Assembly (NCBI GenBank): GCA_003228495.1
Contig: QIDY01000162.1
Coordinates: 1-14,611, forward strand
DNA length: 14,611 nucleotides
Direction: 5' to 3'
Origin: Nitrospirota bacterium
GTDB lineage: Bacteria; Nitrospirota; Nitrospiria; Nitrospirales; UBA8639
Every line of letters starts with the position of its first letter. Position 1 is the first letter of the stretch. A program made the position numbers and the translations under genes. Under the pieces are notes generated by a model that worked only from the letters and a program-made list of their open reading frames with translations, was not told the origin of the DNA and did not search any database. Of this stretch, positions 1 through 7,896 are shown in pieces.

Positions 1-2162
1 TTGCCATAGCCTCGTTCTGTGACGGTTAGAATGGAGGATTGCGATTCTCCGGTGATAGTCACCATCCCTATCACAGCATTCTTTTTAGACAACGCAATGC
101 CTCGCACACCTCGCGCCGTTCGTCCGACAGGCCGGACATCCTCTTCCCGAAAGCGAATGACGATTCCCAAACGCGTCCCCAACAAAATATCGCATGTCCC
201 ATCGGTGATATCGACACCAAGGAGCCGGTCGCCTTCCCCCAACGTCAACGCGATAATGCCGCCTTGTCGGGGATGGCTAAAGGCGGAAAGGTCCGTTTTC
301 TTGATATATCCCTTTTGCGTGGCCATGACCACAAAGCGATCTTCGCTAAACACCTGAACGGGTAAGGTCGCCGTCACGCGTTCGTCTTGATTCAAGGCCA
401 ACACATTCACGATGGCCTTGCCTTTACTCGCTCGGCCCACATCCGGCAATTGATAGACTTTGAGCCAATATACTCGTCCGGCATCTGTAAAAAATAAGAG
501 GTAATCATGAGTCGACGCCGTAAAGATCTGTTCGACGAAGTCTTCCTCTTTGACCCCCATCCCGATTTTGCCTTTTCCGCCACGGTGCTGCGCTCGATAA
601 ATGGAGACAGCATTCCGTTTAATATAGCCCGCATGGGTGATGGTCACGACGACTTCTTCTTCCGCTATCAGATCCTCCATATTCAACTCGGCTTCGGCCG
701 GAACGATTTGGGTCCTGCGATCATCGGCATAGCGCTCTTGGATTTCTTGAATTTCTTGTTTGACGATTATGCGAACCATTTCCTCGGATCCCAGCACCGT
801 GCGTAAATGCGCGATGCGGGTGACCAATTCACTATATTCTTGGGAAAGTTTGTCTTGCTCCAACTGTGTGAGTCGTTGCAACCGCATATCCAGAATGGCG
901 TTGGCCTGCAATTCACTTAACTCGAATTGATCCATAAGGCCATGGCGTGCGGTTTCTGGCGACGCGGCGCGACGGATGAGTGCAATCACCTCATCGAGCG
1001 ATTCAAGCGCCCGCTTCAAGCCTTCTAAAATATGGGCCCGTTCTTCGGCCTTTCGCAGGTCGTACGCGGTACGGCGGACCACCACTTCTTTGCGATGCTC
1101 AATAAACGCTTCAAGAATCTGCTTGAGGTTTAAAACTTCAGGCCGATTCCGCACCAAAGCCAGCATAATCACCCCGAAGGTGGTCTGCATGTTGGTTTGT
1201 TTATACAATTGATTCAGAATGACCGTGGGATTTTCGTTTCGCTTGAGTTCGATGACGATTCGAAGTCCATCCCGATCGGATTCGTCCCGTAGGTCGGAGA
1301 TTCCTTCCAATCGTTTCTCATGAATGAGATCGGCGATCTTTTCGATGAGCTTGGCTTTGTTGACTTGATAGGGCAGCTCGGACACGATAATACGTCCCCG
1401 GTCCGTACGTTCATCAACTTCGATATCCGCGTTTGCCCGAAGCGTTAAGAGGCCTCGGCCTGTTTCATAGGCATCCTTGATTCCCTGTGTCCCGTATATG
1501 AATCCCGCTGTCGGAAAATCCGGGCCTGGGATGCATTCCATTAATTCTTGAATGGTGGATTCCGGACGATCTAATAGGACGATCAAGCCCGCCGTGATTT
1601 CACCTAAATTATGGGTCGGAATGTTGGTGGCATAACCGACCGCGATCCCGCCCGCACCATTGACCAACAGGTTGGGAATGCGCGCGGGCAAGACAACAGG
1701 TTCTTCAGAAGATTCGTCGTATGTCGGGGCGAAATTGACCGTCTCCCGATCGATGTCAACGAGCATTTCTTCAGCCAGCTTGGTCAAACGGGCTTCGGTG
1801 TACCGCATCGCTGCAGCGGGATCCCCATCCACCGATCCGTAATTGCCTTGGCCATCCACCAGGAGATAGCGCATGTTGAAATTCTGGGCCATCCGAACCA
1901 AGGTATCGTAAATGGCCGAATCACCATGGGGGTGATAGTTGCCCATGATTTCACCAACAATTTTCGCCGACTTGCGATAGGGTCGCCCAGATCCCAGCCC
2001 CATTTCATTCATGCCGTAGAGAATGCGGCGATGCACGGGCTTCAACCCATCACGCACATCGGGCAAGGCGCGGCCTACAATGACGCTCATCGCATAGTCC
2101 AAATAAGACAAGCGCATTTCGTCTTCTATGGCGACTTGTGTGAGGCGTTCTTCAGGTGGCAT
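1..2162 (-). CDS. gyrA: DNA gyrase subunit A, 3' end missing
   Basis: GyrA is the DNA-breakage and reunion subunit of gyrase (A2B2), which introduces negative supercoils ahead of replication forks. The ATG at 2160-2162 is preceded in frame by a stop two codons upstream, so this start is firm. About 720 codons are present and the frame is still open at base 1, ending in the ERGYG stretch of the C-terminal domain. The N-terminal DYAMSVIVGRALPDVRDGLKPVHRR signature spans about residues 22-46. The quinolone-determining region around residues 81-86 reads GDSAIYD, with Ser82 and Asp86 matching the sensitive residues Ser83 and Asp87 of E. coli. The active-site Tyr121 lies in MRYTEARL. A GyrA-box-like motif, QHRGGKG (residues 525-531), supports gyrase rather than topoisomerase IV. 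The gene lies 67 bases after gyrB, with no strong ribosome binding site, so translation may depend on the upstream gene. Confidence 0.98.
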   Translation of the reverse strand, partial: MPPEERLTQVAIEDEMRLSYLDYAMSVIVGRALPDVRDGLKPVHRRILYGMNEMGLGSGRPYRKSAKIVGEIMGNYHPHGDSAIYDTLVRMAQNFNMRYLLVDGQGNYGSVDGDPAAAMRYTEARLTKLAEEMLVDIDRETVNFAPTYDESSEEPVVLPARIPNLLVNGAGGIAVGYATNIPTHNLGEITAGLIVLLDRPESTIQELMECIPGPDFPTAGFIYGTQGIKDAYETGRGLLTLRANADIEVDERTDRGRIIVSELPYQVNKAKLIEKIADLIHEKRLEGISDLRDESDRDGLRIVIELKRNENPTVILNQLYKQTNMQTTFGVIMLALVRNRPEVLNLKQILEAFIEHRKEVVVRRTAYDLRKAEERAHILEGLKRALESLDEVIALIRRAASPETARHGLMDQFELSELQANAILDMRLQRLTQLEQDKLSQEYSELVTRIAHLRTVLGSEEMVRIIVKQEIQEIQERYADDRRTQIVPAEAELNMEDLIAEEEVVVTITHAGYIKRNAVSIYRAQHRGGKGKIGMGVKEEDFVEQIFTASTHDYLLFFTDAGRVYWLKVYQLPDVGRASKGKAIVNVLALNQDERVTATLPVQVFSEDRFVVMATQKGYIKKTDLSAFSHPRQGGIIALTLGEGDRLLGVDITDGTCDILLGTRLGIVIRFREEDVRPVGRTARGVRGIALSKKNAVIGMVTITGESQSSILTVTERGYG

Positions 2163-2229
2163 GGGTTAGAAAAGAGTTAGAAGTGAAACCTGAGGAGTGG
2201 AAGCGAAGAAAATTTTCAACCTCTACCCT

Positions 2230-4734
2230 CTATACGTCTAAATTGCGTACTTCGAGCGCATGTTGCTGAATGAAGTTTCGCCGAGGTTCAACTTCATCGC
2301 CCATTAAAATGGTAAAAATCTCATCAACTCCCGCAATATCCTCTAATGTCACCTGGAGGAGACTCCGGGTTTCGGGGTCCATCGTAGTGTCCCACAATTG
2401 CCCAGGGTTCATCTCGCCAAGACCTTTGTACCGTTGAATAGACAGGCCCTTTTTCCCGGATTCTAGTATTTCCTGGACGAGTTCCGTGCTGGTAGAAAAC
2501 GTGGCTTCCACTCCCTTCCGTTTCAGACGATAGGGCGGTCGTCCTAAGCCTAAGACGGCAGGCGTAAGTTTTTGTAATTCTCGGAAATCAGCCGACCCGA
2601 CAAGATCATGATTCAGCGTAAACGTTTTGTTGTTTCCATTACTTGACCCTCGGCAGACAATTTTATGTGAATCATGTTCTTCATCGTGCTGAATCTCAAG
2701 GCTCCAAGTTCCTGAGCTAAAAACTAAGCCGAGGACGCGCGTGGCTTCTTGTACCAATGCTTCGACTTCGCTTCGATTTTTTAACAAGTCTTTGGTCAAG
2801 TGTGGAAAGTCGACAAAGACTCGCAAAAGAGCCGGTTCTCCATGTTTTTGAGCCACACGAGTAATTAAGCCTTCGAACGCCACGAGTTTATTTAAAATGG
2901 GTAACAAAATATCGCGCGTGACAAATTCGTTGCTACTTGGCAGAAGAAGTTCCGCATCTTCCACGGCAAGATTTGAGAGATAGTCATTCATCGCTCCCTC
3001 ATCTTTCAGATATCTTTCTCCTTTGCCTTTTTTCACCTTAAAAAGAGGCGGTTGAGCAATATAGATATAACCACGTTCGAGAAGTTCCGGCATTTGCCGA
3101 AAGAAGAACGTGAGCAGGAGTGTACGAATATGGCTACCATCCACATCGGCATCGGTCATCAAAATAATTTTGTGGTACCGTGCGCGGTCTATATTAAACG
3201 CATCTTTATCATCTTTGCCTTTGTCAGCGTCCTCCCTCGGTCGTCCAATCCCTGTGCCAATCGCCATAATGAGCGTACGAATTTCCTCGTTGGACAGCAT
3301 TTTATCAAATCGGGCCTTCTCCACATTCAGGATTTTCCCCTTGAGTGGCAGAATGGCTTGAGTTCGTCGATCCCGCCCTTGTTTAGCCGACCCACCAGCA
3401 GAATCACCTTCAACAATATATAACTCGCTCATCGCAGGATCTTTCTCGGAGCAGTCGGCTAATTTTCCTGGGAGAGAACCGCCCTCCAGAGCACCTTTGC
3501 GGCGGATTAATTCTTTGGCTTTTCTCGCAGCCTCACGAGCCCGGGCAGCATCGAGAGACTTCCCGACAATTTTTTTCGCTACCGAAGGATTTTCTTCTAG
3601 ATAGTTTCCAAGGGCTTCGTTCACTGCGGATTCCACAATGCCCTTCACCTCGCTATTCCCGAGTTTACCTTTTGTCTGTCCTTCAAACTGTGGGTTGCGA
3701 ACTTTGACACTCACGACAGCAGTTAAGCCTTCCCGCACATCCTCACCGCTGAGTGATTCGGTATCTTTTTTAAACAAACCCGTTGTGGTCGCATAGCTAT
3801 TGATGGTTCGGGTTAATGCCGATTTAAAGCCAATGAGATGCGTGCCCCCTTCACGGGTATTGATATTGTTGGCAAACGAAAACAGGATTTCGGCATAACC
3901 TTCATTGTATTGAAGGGCCACTTGCAGCATGAGATCGGCTTTTTCTACATCGACAACAATAGGCGCATGGAGTGGAGACTTCGCTTCATTTAGATGTTCC
4001 ACGAATGAGACGATGCCACCCTTGTAACAAAATACCTGTTCCTTTTCCTTGCCCTTTCGTTCATCCTTGAGAGTGATTTCTAACCCTTTATTGAGGAAGG
4101 CCAATTCTCGAAGTCGTTGGGCCAAGACATCGAAACTGATTTCGACCGCTTCAAAGATGAGCGGGTCGGCCTTAAACACCACTTTGGTCCCACGCTTTTT
4201 GGTTTTACCGGAAAGGGCTAAGGGGTTAAGGGGTTTCCCTCGTTCGTATTGTTGTTCGAACACCTCCCCGTTTTGCCAGATTTCCAATTCCAGCCACTCC
4301 GAAAGGCCATTGACGACCGATATGCCCACACCATGCAACCCACCCGATACTTTATAGGCACCTTCCTCAAATTTCCCACCGGCATGAAGGACAGTTAAAG
4401 CCACCTCTGCCGCAGATTTTTTCTGAGTGGAATGCATCCCGGTTGGAATGCCACGACCATTATCCGAGACCATCACACTCCCATCGACTTGCAACACCAC
4501 CAGGATTTCATTCCCAAACCCGGCCATATATTCATCCACACTATTGTCCACCACCTCGTAGACCATGTGGTGCAACCCATCAATACCGGTGCTGCCGATA
4601 TACATGGCTGGACGTTTGCGGACGGCTTCAAGCCCTTCCAGGACACGGATTTGGTCGGCATCGTACCGGGTGTTGGATTGCGAAGAATCTGGAGGCTGGA
4701 CAGATTCTTGACTTGGTGGTTCTGATGATTCCAT
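2230..4734 (-). CDS. gyrB: DNA gyrase subunit B
   Basis: This is the ATPase subunit of gyrase, 834 residues (E. coli about 804). The GHKL ATPase fold holds the catalytic Glu60 in YEVVDN, Asn64, Asp91 in DNGRGIP and the GLHGVG lid at 132-137. The transducer lysine lies in QTKGKLGN (353-360). The TOPRIM domain shows EGDSAGG (442-448, metal-binding Glu442) and DADVDG (528-533). The insert typical of gram-negative GyrB follows, then QRYKGLGEMNP and the terminal PRRNFIQQHA. The first ~22 residues are a polar Ser/Pro/Glu-rich extension before the conserved DQIRVLEGLEAVRKRPAMYIG; no later Met precedes the core, so the ATG at 4734 is taken. A charged insertion of about 12 residues lies at about 499-512 between the two TOPRIM motifs. 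It follows dnaN by 55 bases with no recF between them. Confidence 0.98.
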   Translation of the reverse strand: MESSEPPSQESVQPPDSSQSNTRYDADQIRVLEGLEAVRKRPAMYIGSTGIDGLHHMVYEVVDNSVDEYMAGFGNEILVVLQVDGSVMVSDNGRGIPTGMHSTQKKSAAEVALTVLHAGGKFEEGAYKVSGGLHGVGISVVNGLSEWLELEIWQNGEVFEQQYERGKPLNPLALSGKTKKRGTKVVFKADPLIFEAVEISFDVLAQRLRELAFLNKGLEITLKDERKGKEKEQVFCYKGGIVSFVEHLNEAKSPLHAPIVVDVEKADLMLQVALQYNEGYAEILFSFANNINTREGGTHLIGFKSALTRTINSYATTTGLFKKDTESLSGEDVREGLTAVVSVKVRNPQFEGQTKGKLGNSEVKGIVESAVNEALGNYLEENPSVAKKIVGKSLDAARAREAARKAKELIRRKGALEGGSLPGKLADCSEKDPAMSELYIVEGDSAGGSAKQGRDRRTQAILPLKGKILNVEKARFDKMLSNEEIRTLIMAIGTGIGRPREDADKGKDDKDAFNIDRARYHKIILMTDADVDGSHIRTLLLTFFFRQMPELLERGYIYIAQPPLFKVKKGKGERYLKDEGAMNDYLSNLAVEDAELLLPSSNEFVTRDILLPILNKLVAFEGLITRVAQKHGEPALLRVFVDFPHLTKDLLKNRSEVEALVQEATRVLGLVFSSGTWSLEIQHDEEHDSHKIVCRGSSNGNNKTFTLNHDLVGSADFRELQKLTPAVLGLGRPPYRLKRKGVEATFSTSTELVQEILESGKKGLSIQRYKGLGEMNPGQLWDTTMDPETRSLLQVTLEDIAGVDEIFTILMGDEVEPRRNFIQQHALEVRNLDV

Positions 4735-4789
4735 ACAGATTACGATGTGCGAACGTGTAGGAGGATGAAGGCCCGTGAGGTCAAGTCTG

Positions 4790-5914
4790 CTATACCTTCA
4801 CGGGCATGACAACGGCTTTAAACGTGGGGTTTCCCTGCTCTTGAATTAAACATGGACTTAATGCTGTTTCCATTTGGAGGGACAGTGATTCTGTTTCAAT
4901 AACCGACAACACATCCAGGAAATACCGCGCATTGAATCCAGCAGAGAAATTTTCCCCTTTATATGTCGCAGCTATTTCTTCCTCGGCTTCGCCCAAATCC
5001 GGACTTTTGGAGGACAAATGAACATGGTCGGGATTAAAAGACAATTTCACAGCATGGGCTTTATCTTTTGACAGAATGGCGACTCTCCGTAAAGCTCCCT
5101 CTAACTCCAATTTGTTCAGAGAAACTTTCTTGGAAGACTCTTTAGGAACGACTTGCTGATAATTCGGGTAGGTCCCTTCCATAATTCGTGACGTGAAGAC
5201 GAGGCCGCTTTTACGGAGGATAAGCAAGTTCTTGGTAAAACCAAGAAGAGGTTCCTTATCATCCTCTTCCAACAATCGCCGGATTTCAATAGCGGCTTTT
5301 TTAGGAATAATAACTTGAAGCTCCGAGGAGGGAATGCCGGACGGCTCAGGAGTCACCTCTTGCTCAGCCCAACCTAATCGGTGCCCATCGGTGCCTACAA
5401 GTCTTATAGTGACATTCTTGCCGGAAGGAATGAGAGTGATGAGGAGTCCATTCAAAACATACCGTGTGTCCTTTTCACCAACAGCGAATACCGTTTTTTT
5501 GAGGAGCTGTAATAACCCTTGAGCGGGAATCGACAACAGCCCATCTCGTTCGATAGCCGGAAGTGCCGGGTAATCTTTACTGGGTAATCCCACCACACGA
5601 AATTGACTCTTGCCTGCCTTGATGGTGACCCAATGGTTCTCTCCCACCACCATTTCAATTTCGGCATGCCGGACTTCCTTGAGGATATCGAACAGCGTTC
5701 GAGCTGAAAACGTCACGGACCCTGGTTCCTCGACTGTGGCCTTATACAGCCCTCGCATACCAATTTCTAAATCCGTGGCCAGAATATCCAACCCTTCAGG
5801 CTTTGCTTCCAAAAGAATATTGGCCAGAATCGGCATGGTATTTCGCTTTTCAACCACACCCTGTACTCGCTGCAACGCGGTTAATAAATCTTCTCTGGCC
5901 ATCCGAATTTTCAT
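4790..5914 (-). CDS. dnaN: DNA polymerase III beta sliding clamp
   Basis: This is the ring-shaped processivity clamp that tethers DNA polymerase III and other clamp-binding proteins to DNA. At 374 residues it matches the family (E. coli 366). It opens MKIRMAREDLLTALQRVQG and shows the three similar clamp folds, roughly 1-125, 130-250 and 255-374. Recognisable blocks include the NTMPILANILLEA stretch near the N-terminus, the domain 2 motif ending in DGHRLGWAE, and the C-terminal VVMPVKV, which lines the hydrophobic pocket for clamp-binding peptides (compare VVMPMRL in E. coli). The ATG has an AGGA ribosome binding site about 6 bases upstream. The gene lies 52 bases after dnaA. That gap contains a 6-base-pair inverted repeat (GAGCCT/AGGCTC, 5931-5936 and 5950-5955) without a T-run, so it does not look like a terminator. 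Confidence 0.98.
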   Translation of the reverse strand: MKIRMAREDLLTALQRVQGVVEKRNTMPILANILLEAKPEGLDILATDLEIGMRGLYKATVEEPGSVTFSARTLFDILKEVRHAEIEMVVGENHWVTIKAGKSQFRVVGLPSKDYPALPAIERDGLLSIPAQGLLQLLKKTVFAVGEKDTRYVLNGLLITLIPSGKNVTIRLVGTDGHRLGWAEQEVTPEPSGIPSSELQVIIPKKAAIEIRRLLEEDDKEPLLGFTKNLLILRKSGLVFTSRIMEGTYPNYQQVVPKESSKKVSLNKLELEGALRRVAILSKDKAHAVKLSFNPDHVHLSSKSPDLGEAEEEIAATYKGENFSAGFNARYFLDVLSVIETESLSLQMETALSPCLIQEQGNPTFKAVVMPVKV

Positions 5915-5966
5915 GAATTTCCTACACTAGGAGCCTGCTAATTTTGGATAGGCTCTTAAGCTCGCA

Positions 5967-7352
5967 CTATGCCTTGCCAATCTCTTCTTTCAGGCTTTCG
6001 AGGGTAGCTCGAAGAGTGGCATCCGTTTCCTGTGATTTTTTCATCTGTTTGCAGGCATGGATGATCGTTGTGTGATCTTTTCCTCCAAAGTCTCTCCCAA
6101 TTTCAGGAAAAGAAGCATCGGTTAAGTCCCGACAGAGAAACATTGCAATTTGCCGTGGGTAGACCAAGGTCTTGGTCCGTCGCTTAGACTTTAAATCGGA
6201 AATTTTAATATGGAACCGAGTCGCAACGGCATCTTGAATGTCTTCTGCTGTAATGACTTTTCTTTTGCTGCCCAAAAGATCTCTCAAAATATTCTTGGCC
6301 ATAACCACGGTGATTTGCTGGCCTGTTAGGGAAGCGTAGGCTCCAAGCCGGATAAGGGCTCCTTCAAGCTCGCGAATGTTATTTTTTAAATTAGACGCTA
6401 AGAGTTGAATCACGTCCTCATTAATCGTAAGTCCTTCTTCATCAGATTTTTTCCGAAGGATGGCAATTCGAGTTTCGAAGTCTGGTTGTTGGAGATCTGC
6501 AATTAAACCCCATTCGAATCGGGACCGCAGACGTTCCTCCATTGATGGCATTTCTTTAGGAAAACGGTCACTGGAGAGGACAATTTGTTTTCGAGCTTCA
6601 TAGAGTGTGTTGAACGTATGGAAAAATTCCTCCTGCGTGCGTTCTTTTCCTGCAAGAAACTGAATATCATCAATCAGAAGCATATCTACATTTCTATACC
6701 GTCTTCGTAATTCCATCATTTTGTCATAGCGGATAGAATTGATGACCTCATTGGTAAATTGCTCGGTGGTTACATAAGCAATCCGTAGGTCGGTTCGATC
6801 TGCAATATAATTTCCAATGGAATTTAGAAGGTGGGTTTTTCCGAGTCCCACTCCCCCATAAATAAACAATGGATTGTAGGACTTGGCGGGAGATTCAGCC
6901 ACAGCCAAACAAGCAGCATGAGCAAATTGATTACTCGCTCCTACCACAAACGTCTCAAATGTATATTTAGGATTAGGGAGTGGTTGCCGTCTGACTTTAG
7001 AAGACTGAGAAAACCGATAATTCTCTTTTTTCCCCACATTCACCTGATGTGAGATATCTTTTTCACCTTCATCCTTCAACACAAAAATAATTTCAGCTGG
7101 CTTTATTCCTGCTACATAATAAAAAGCCTCGGTTAATAAGTCCTTATAGTTTCTCCCAAGCCATTCTCCAAAAAACTTATTAGGAACTCGTATAGTGGCC
7201 TGACCTTCATTTATACCATCCAACACAAGGGGTTGGAACCATGTATCAATCACCTCATTCCCTACTTTTGGTCTAATATACCCTAAAACATCAACCCATA
7301 TTTTACTCGTGTTTATATTCAAAAAATCTACCTTATTCACAACTTTATTCAC
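5967..7352 (-). CDS. dnaA: Chromosomal replication initiator DnaA
   Basis: DnaA is an AAA+ ATPase that binds DnaA boxes, oligomerises with ATP and opens the origin. It has 461 residues. Domain I is about 1-80 with the WFQPL motif, and a short linker (about 95-125) follows. The AAA+ core holds Walker A GGVGLGKT (166-173), Walker B LLIDDIQ (225-231), an arginine-finger region RSRFEWGL (276-283) and sensor II NIRELEGAL (325-333). Domain IV carries the DNA-binding signature TDASFPEIGRDFGGKDHTT (411-429). The annotated start is GTG at 7350-7352, with no evident ribosome binding site. In-frame alternatives are GTG at 7340 and TTG at 7322; the latter has AAGG about 8 bases upstream. Two DnaA boxes overlap these first codons, as expected for autoregulation. 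It heads the dnaA-dnaN-gyrB-gyrA series. Confidence 0.98.
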   Translation of the reverse strand: MNKVVNKVDFLNINTSKIWVDVLGYIRPKVGNEVIDTWFQPLVLDGINEGQATIRVPNKFFGEWLGRNYKDLLTEAFYYVAGIKPAEIIFVLKDEGEKDISHQVNVGKKENYRFSQSSKVRRQPLPNPKYTFETFVVGASNQFAHAACLAVAESPAKSYNPLFIYGGVGLGKTHLLNSIGNYIADRTDLRIAYVTTEQFTNEVINSIRYDKMMELRRRYRNVDMLLIDDIQFLAGKERTQEEFFHTFNTLYEARKQIVLSSDRFPKEMPSMEERLRSRFEWGLIADLQQPDFETRIAILRKKSDEEGLTINEDVIQLLASNLKNNIRELEGALIRLGAYASLTGQQITVVMAKNILRDLLGSKRKVITAEDIQDAVATRFHIKISDLKSKRRTKTLVYPRQIAMFLCRDLTDASFPEIGRDFGGKDHTTIIHACKQMKKSQETDATLRATLESLKEEIGKA

Positions 7353-7459
7353 AGTTGTTAATAATCTAATAATTGGGATCGAAAATCCAATTTACACCTG
7401 TGAATATCTTAATCATTTATTCACAGCTTTTCCAAAACACATCACAAACTTTATACACA
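7333..7459 (+). promoter_or_regulatory. DnaA-box cluster
   Basis: The motif TTATNCACA occurs on the plus strand at 7333-7341, 7345-7353 and 7417-7425 (all TTATTCACA) and at 7451-7459 (TTATACACA). A near-match in the opposite orientation lies at 7399-7407 (ATATTCACA on the minus strand). A weaker copy, TTATTCTCA, is at 7462-7470. The first two are 12 bases apart and overlap the dnaA start region. Five matches within about 130 bases is far above chance and fits both origin binding and dnaA autoregulation. Confidence 0.88.
7398..7426. repeat. Inverted pair of DnaA boxes
   Basis: A perfect 9-base inverted repeat, CTGTGAATA (7398-7406) and TATTCACAG (7418-7426), with an 11-base spacer, places two DnaA boxes head to head. 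It could seat two DnaA molecules in opposite orientation, or form a hairpin in the dnaA leader transcript. Confidence 0.75.
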
Positions 7460-7568
7460 TTTTATTCTCATTTTTCATCATCTCTTAATGTTAAATATTC
7501 CCCAACAAAATAAAAGGAATTCACTGCCAACCAAGTTTCCATACACAGAATTCTCAGGACCTATTAAG

Positions 7569-7586
7569 ACTACTACTACTACTACT
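7569..7586. promoter_or_regulatory. DnaA-trio-like trinucleotide tract
   Basis: Six perfect ACT units read on the plus strand, so the minus strand carries repeated TAG (3'-GAT-5'). That is the unit described for the DnaA-trio on which DnaA filaments load in single-stranded origin DNA. An AT-rich run follows immediately to the right (7587-7625). The nearest consensus DnaA box is about 110 bases away at 7451; a poor match, CCATACACA, lies at 7539-7547. The function is inferred from motif and location only. Confidence 0.5.
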
Positions 7587-7617
7587 CTTATCTCTTTATT
7601 AAAAAAAGGAGAAGAGA

Positions 7618-7881
7618 TTAAATTACCATGGGCAAATCATGTAAAAAGATCTGCTCTAAAAAATCACGATAGGAAATACCCTGTATCGCATTCGTACCCA
7701 CCAGATCTTCTTTACTTGGAGTCAATTTCCATACATGAGAGGCATGAACATTCTGCAAATCTTGATTTTCATTAAGTAGCAGAACAGAAATTTGCCTCTG
7801 AGATGTTGGGATATTATCAAAAGGAGCAAAAATATCCCAATTCTCAATAGGTTTTGTACAAATATAGAAGATCTTTTTCAT
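7618..7881 (-). CDS. DsrH/TusB-like small protein (putative)
   Basis: This is an 87-residue protein starting MKKIFYICTKPIENWDIF. It resembles the DsrH/TusB family of small sulfur-relay proteins in length (about 95), in a beta strand then ISVLLLNE in the middle, and in its C-terminal half (VWKLTPSKEDL, then ISYRDFLEQIFLH). The TusB family there shows a hydrophobic strand, an acidic-Leu pair, an I-x-Y-x-DF segment and a histidine. The only Cys is Cys8, not a proven relay residue. Family members form DsrEFH/TusBCD complexes that pass persulfide sulfur for tRNA thiolation or sulfur oxidation. Whether this one is active is unknown. It lies 15 bases after the DsrE/F-like gene, in the same direction, and its stop borders the origin. 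There is no clear ribosome binding site, so translational coupling is likely. The similarity is judged by eye. Confidence 0.6.
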   Translation of the reverse strand: MKKIFYICTKPIENWDIFAPFDNIPTSQRQISVLLLNENQDLQNVHASHVWKLTPSKEDLVGTNAIQGISYRDFLEQIFLHDLPMVI

Positions 7882-7896
7882 AAGGGAATTGAAGAT

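Larger units (their letters stand above)
7330..7625. other. Probable chromosomal origin (oriC)
   Basis: This non-coding, AT-rich stretch lies directly upstream of dnaA, the commonest location of bacterial oriC. It holds a cluster of DnaA boxes (7333-7459), an AT-rich stretch, a trinucleotide tract at 7569-7586, and a further AT-rich run (about 7587-7625) that could be the unwinding element. A small hairpin with a bulge lies at 7371-7392 (AATTGG, G, AT over ATCCAATT with a 5-base loop). Assignment rests on box density and position; no skew or replication data are available. No gene longer than a shadow frame is seen here. Confidence 0.8.

Noticed and set aside
1611..2180. 189-codon plus-strand frame opposite gyrA
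   Set aside because: Antisense to the conserved catalytic core of gyrA; composition mirrors gyrA codons.
5931..5955. GAGCCT/AGGCTC hairpin between dnaA and dnaN
   Set aside because: Short stem without a T-run; dnaN is expected to be co-transcribed with dnaA, so a terminator is unlikely.
7569..7586. Trinucleotide tract as a CRISPR or tandem-repeat phase-variation tract
   Set aside because: No spacers, not in a coding frame or promoter of a surface gene; a position inside oriC fits a DnaA-trio better.
7590..7618. 7-base inverted repeat ATCTCTT/AAGAGAT after the DsrH-like stop, considered as a terminator
   Set aside because: Weak AT-rich stem with a 15-base loop and no T-run after it in the direction of transcription.
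7488..7775. 95-codon plus-strand frame across the origin
   Set aside because: Runs through the trinucleotide tract (giving poly-Thr) and the antisense of the DsrH-like gene; low-complexity and no family resemblance.
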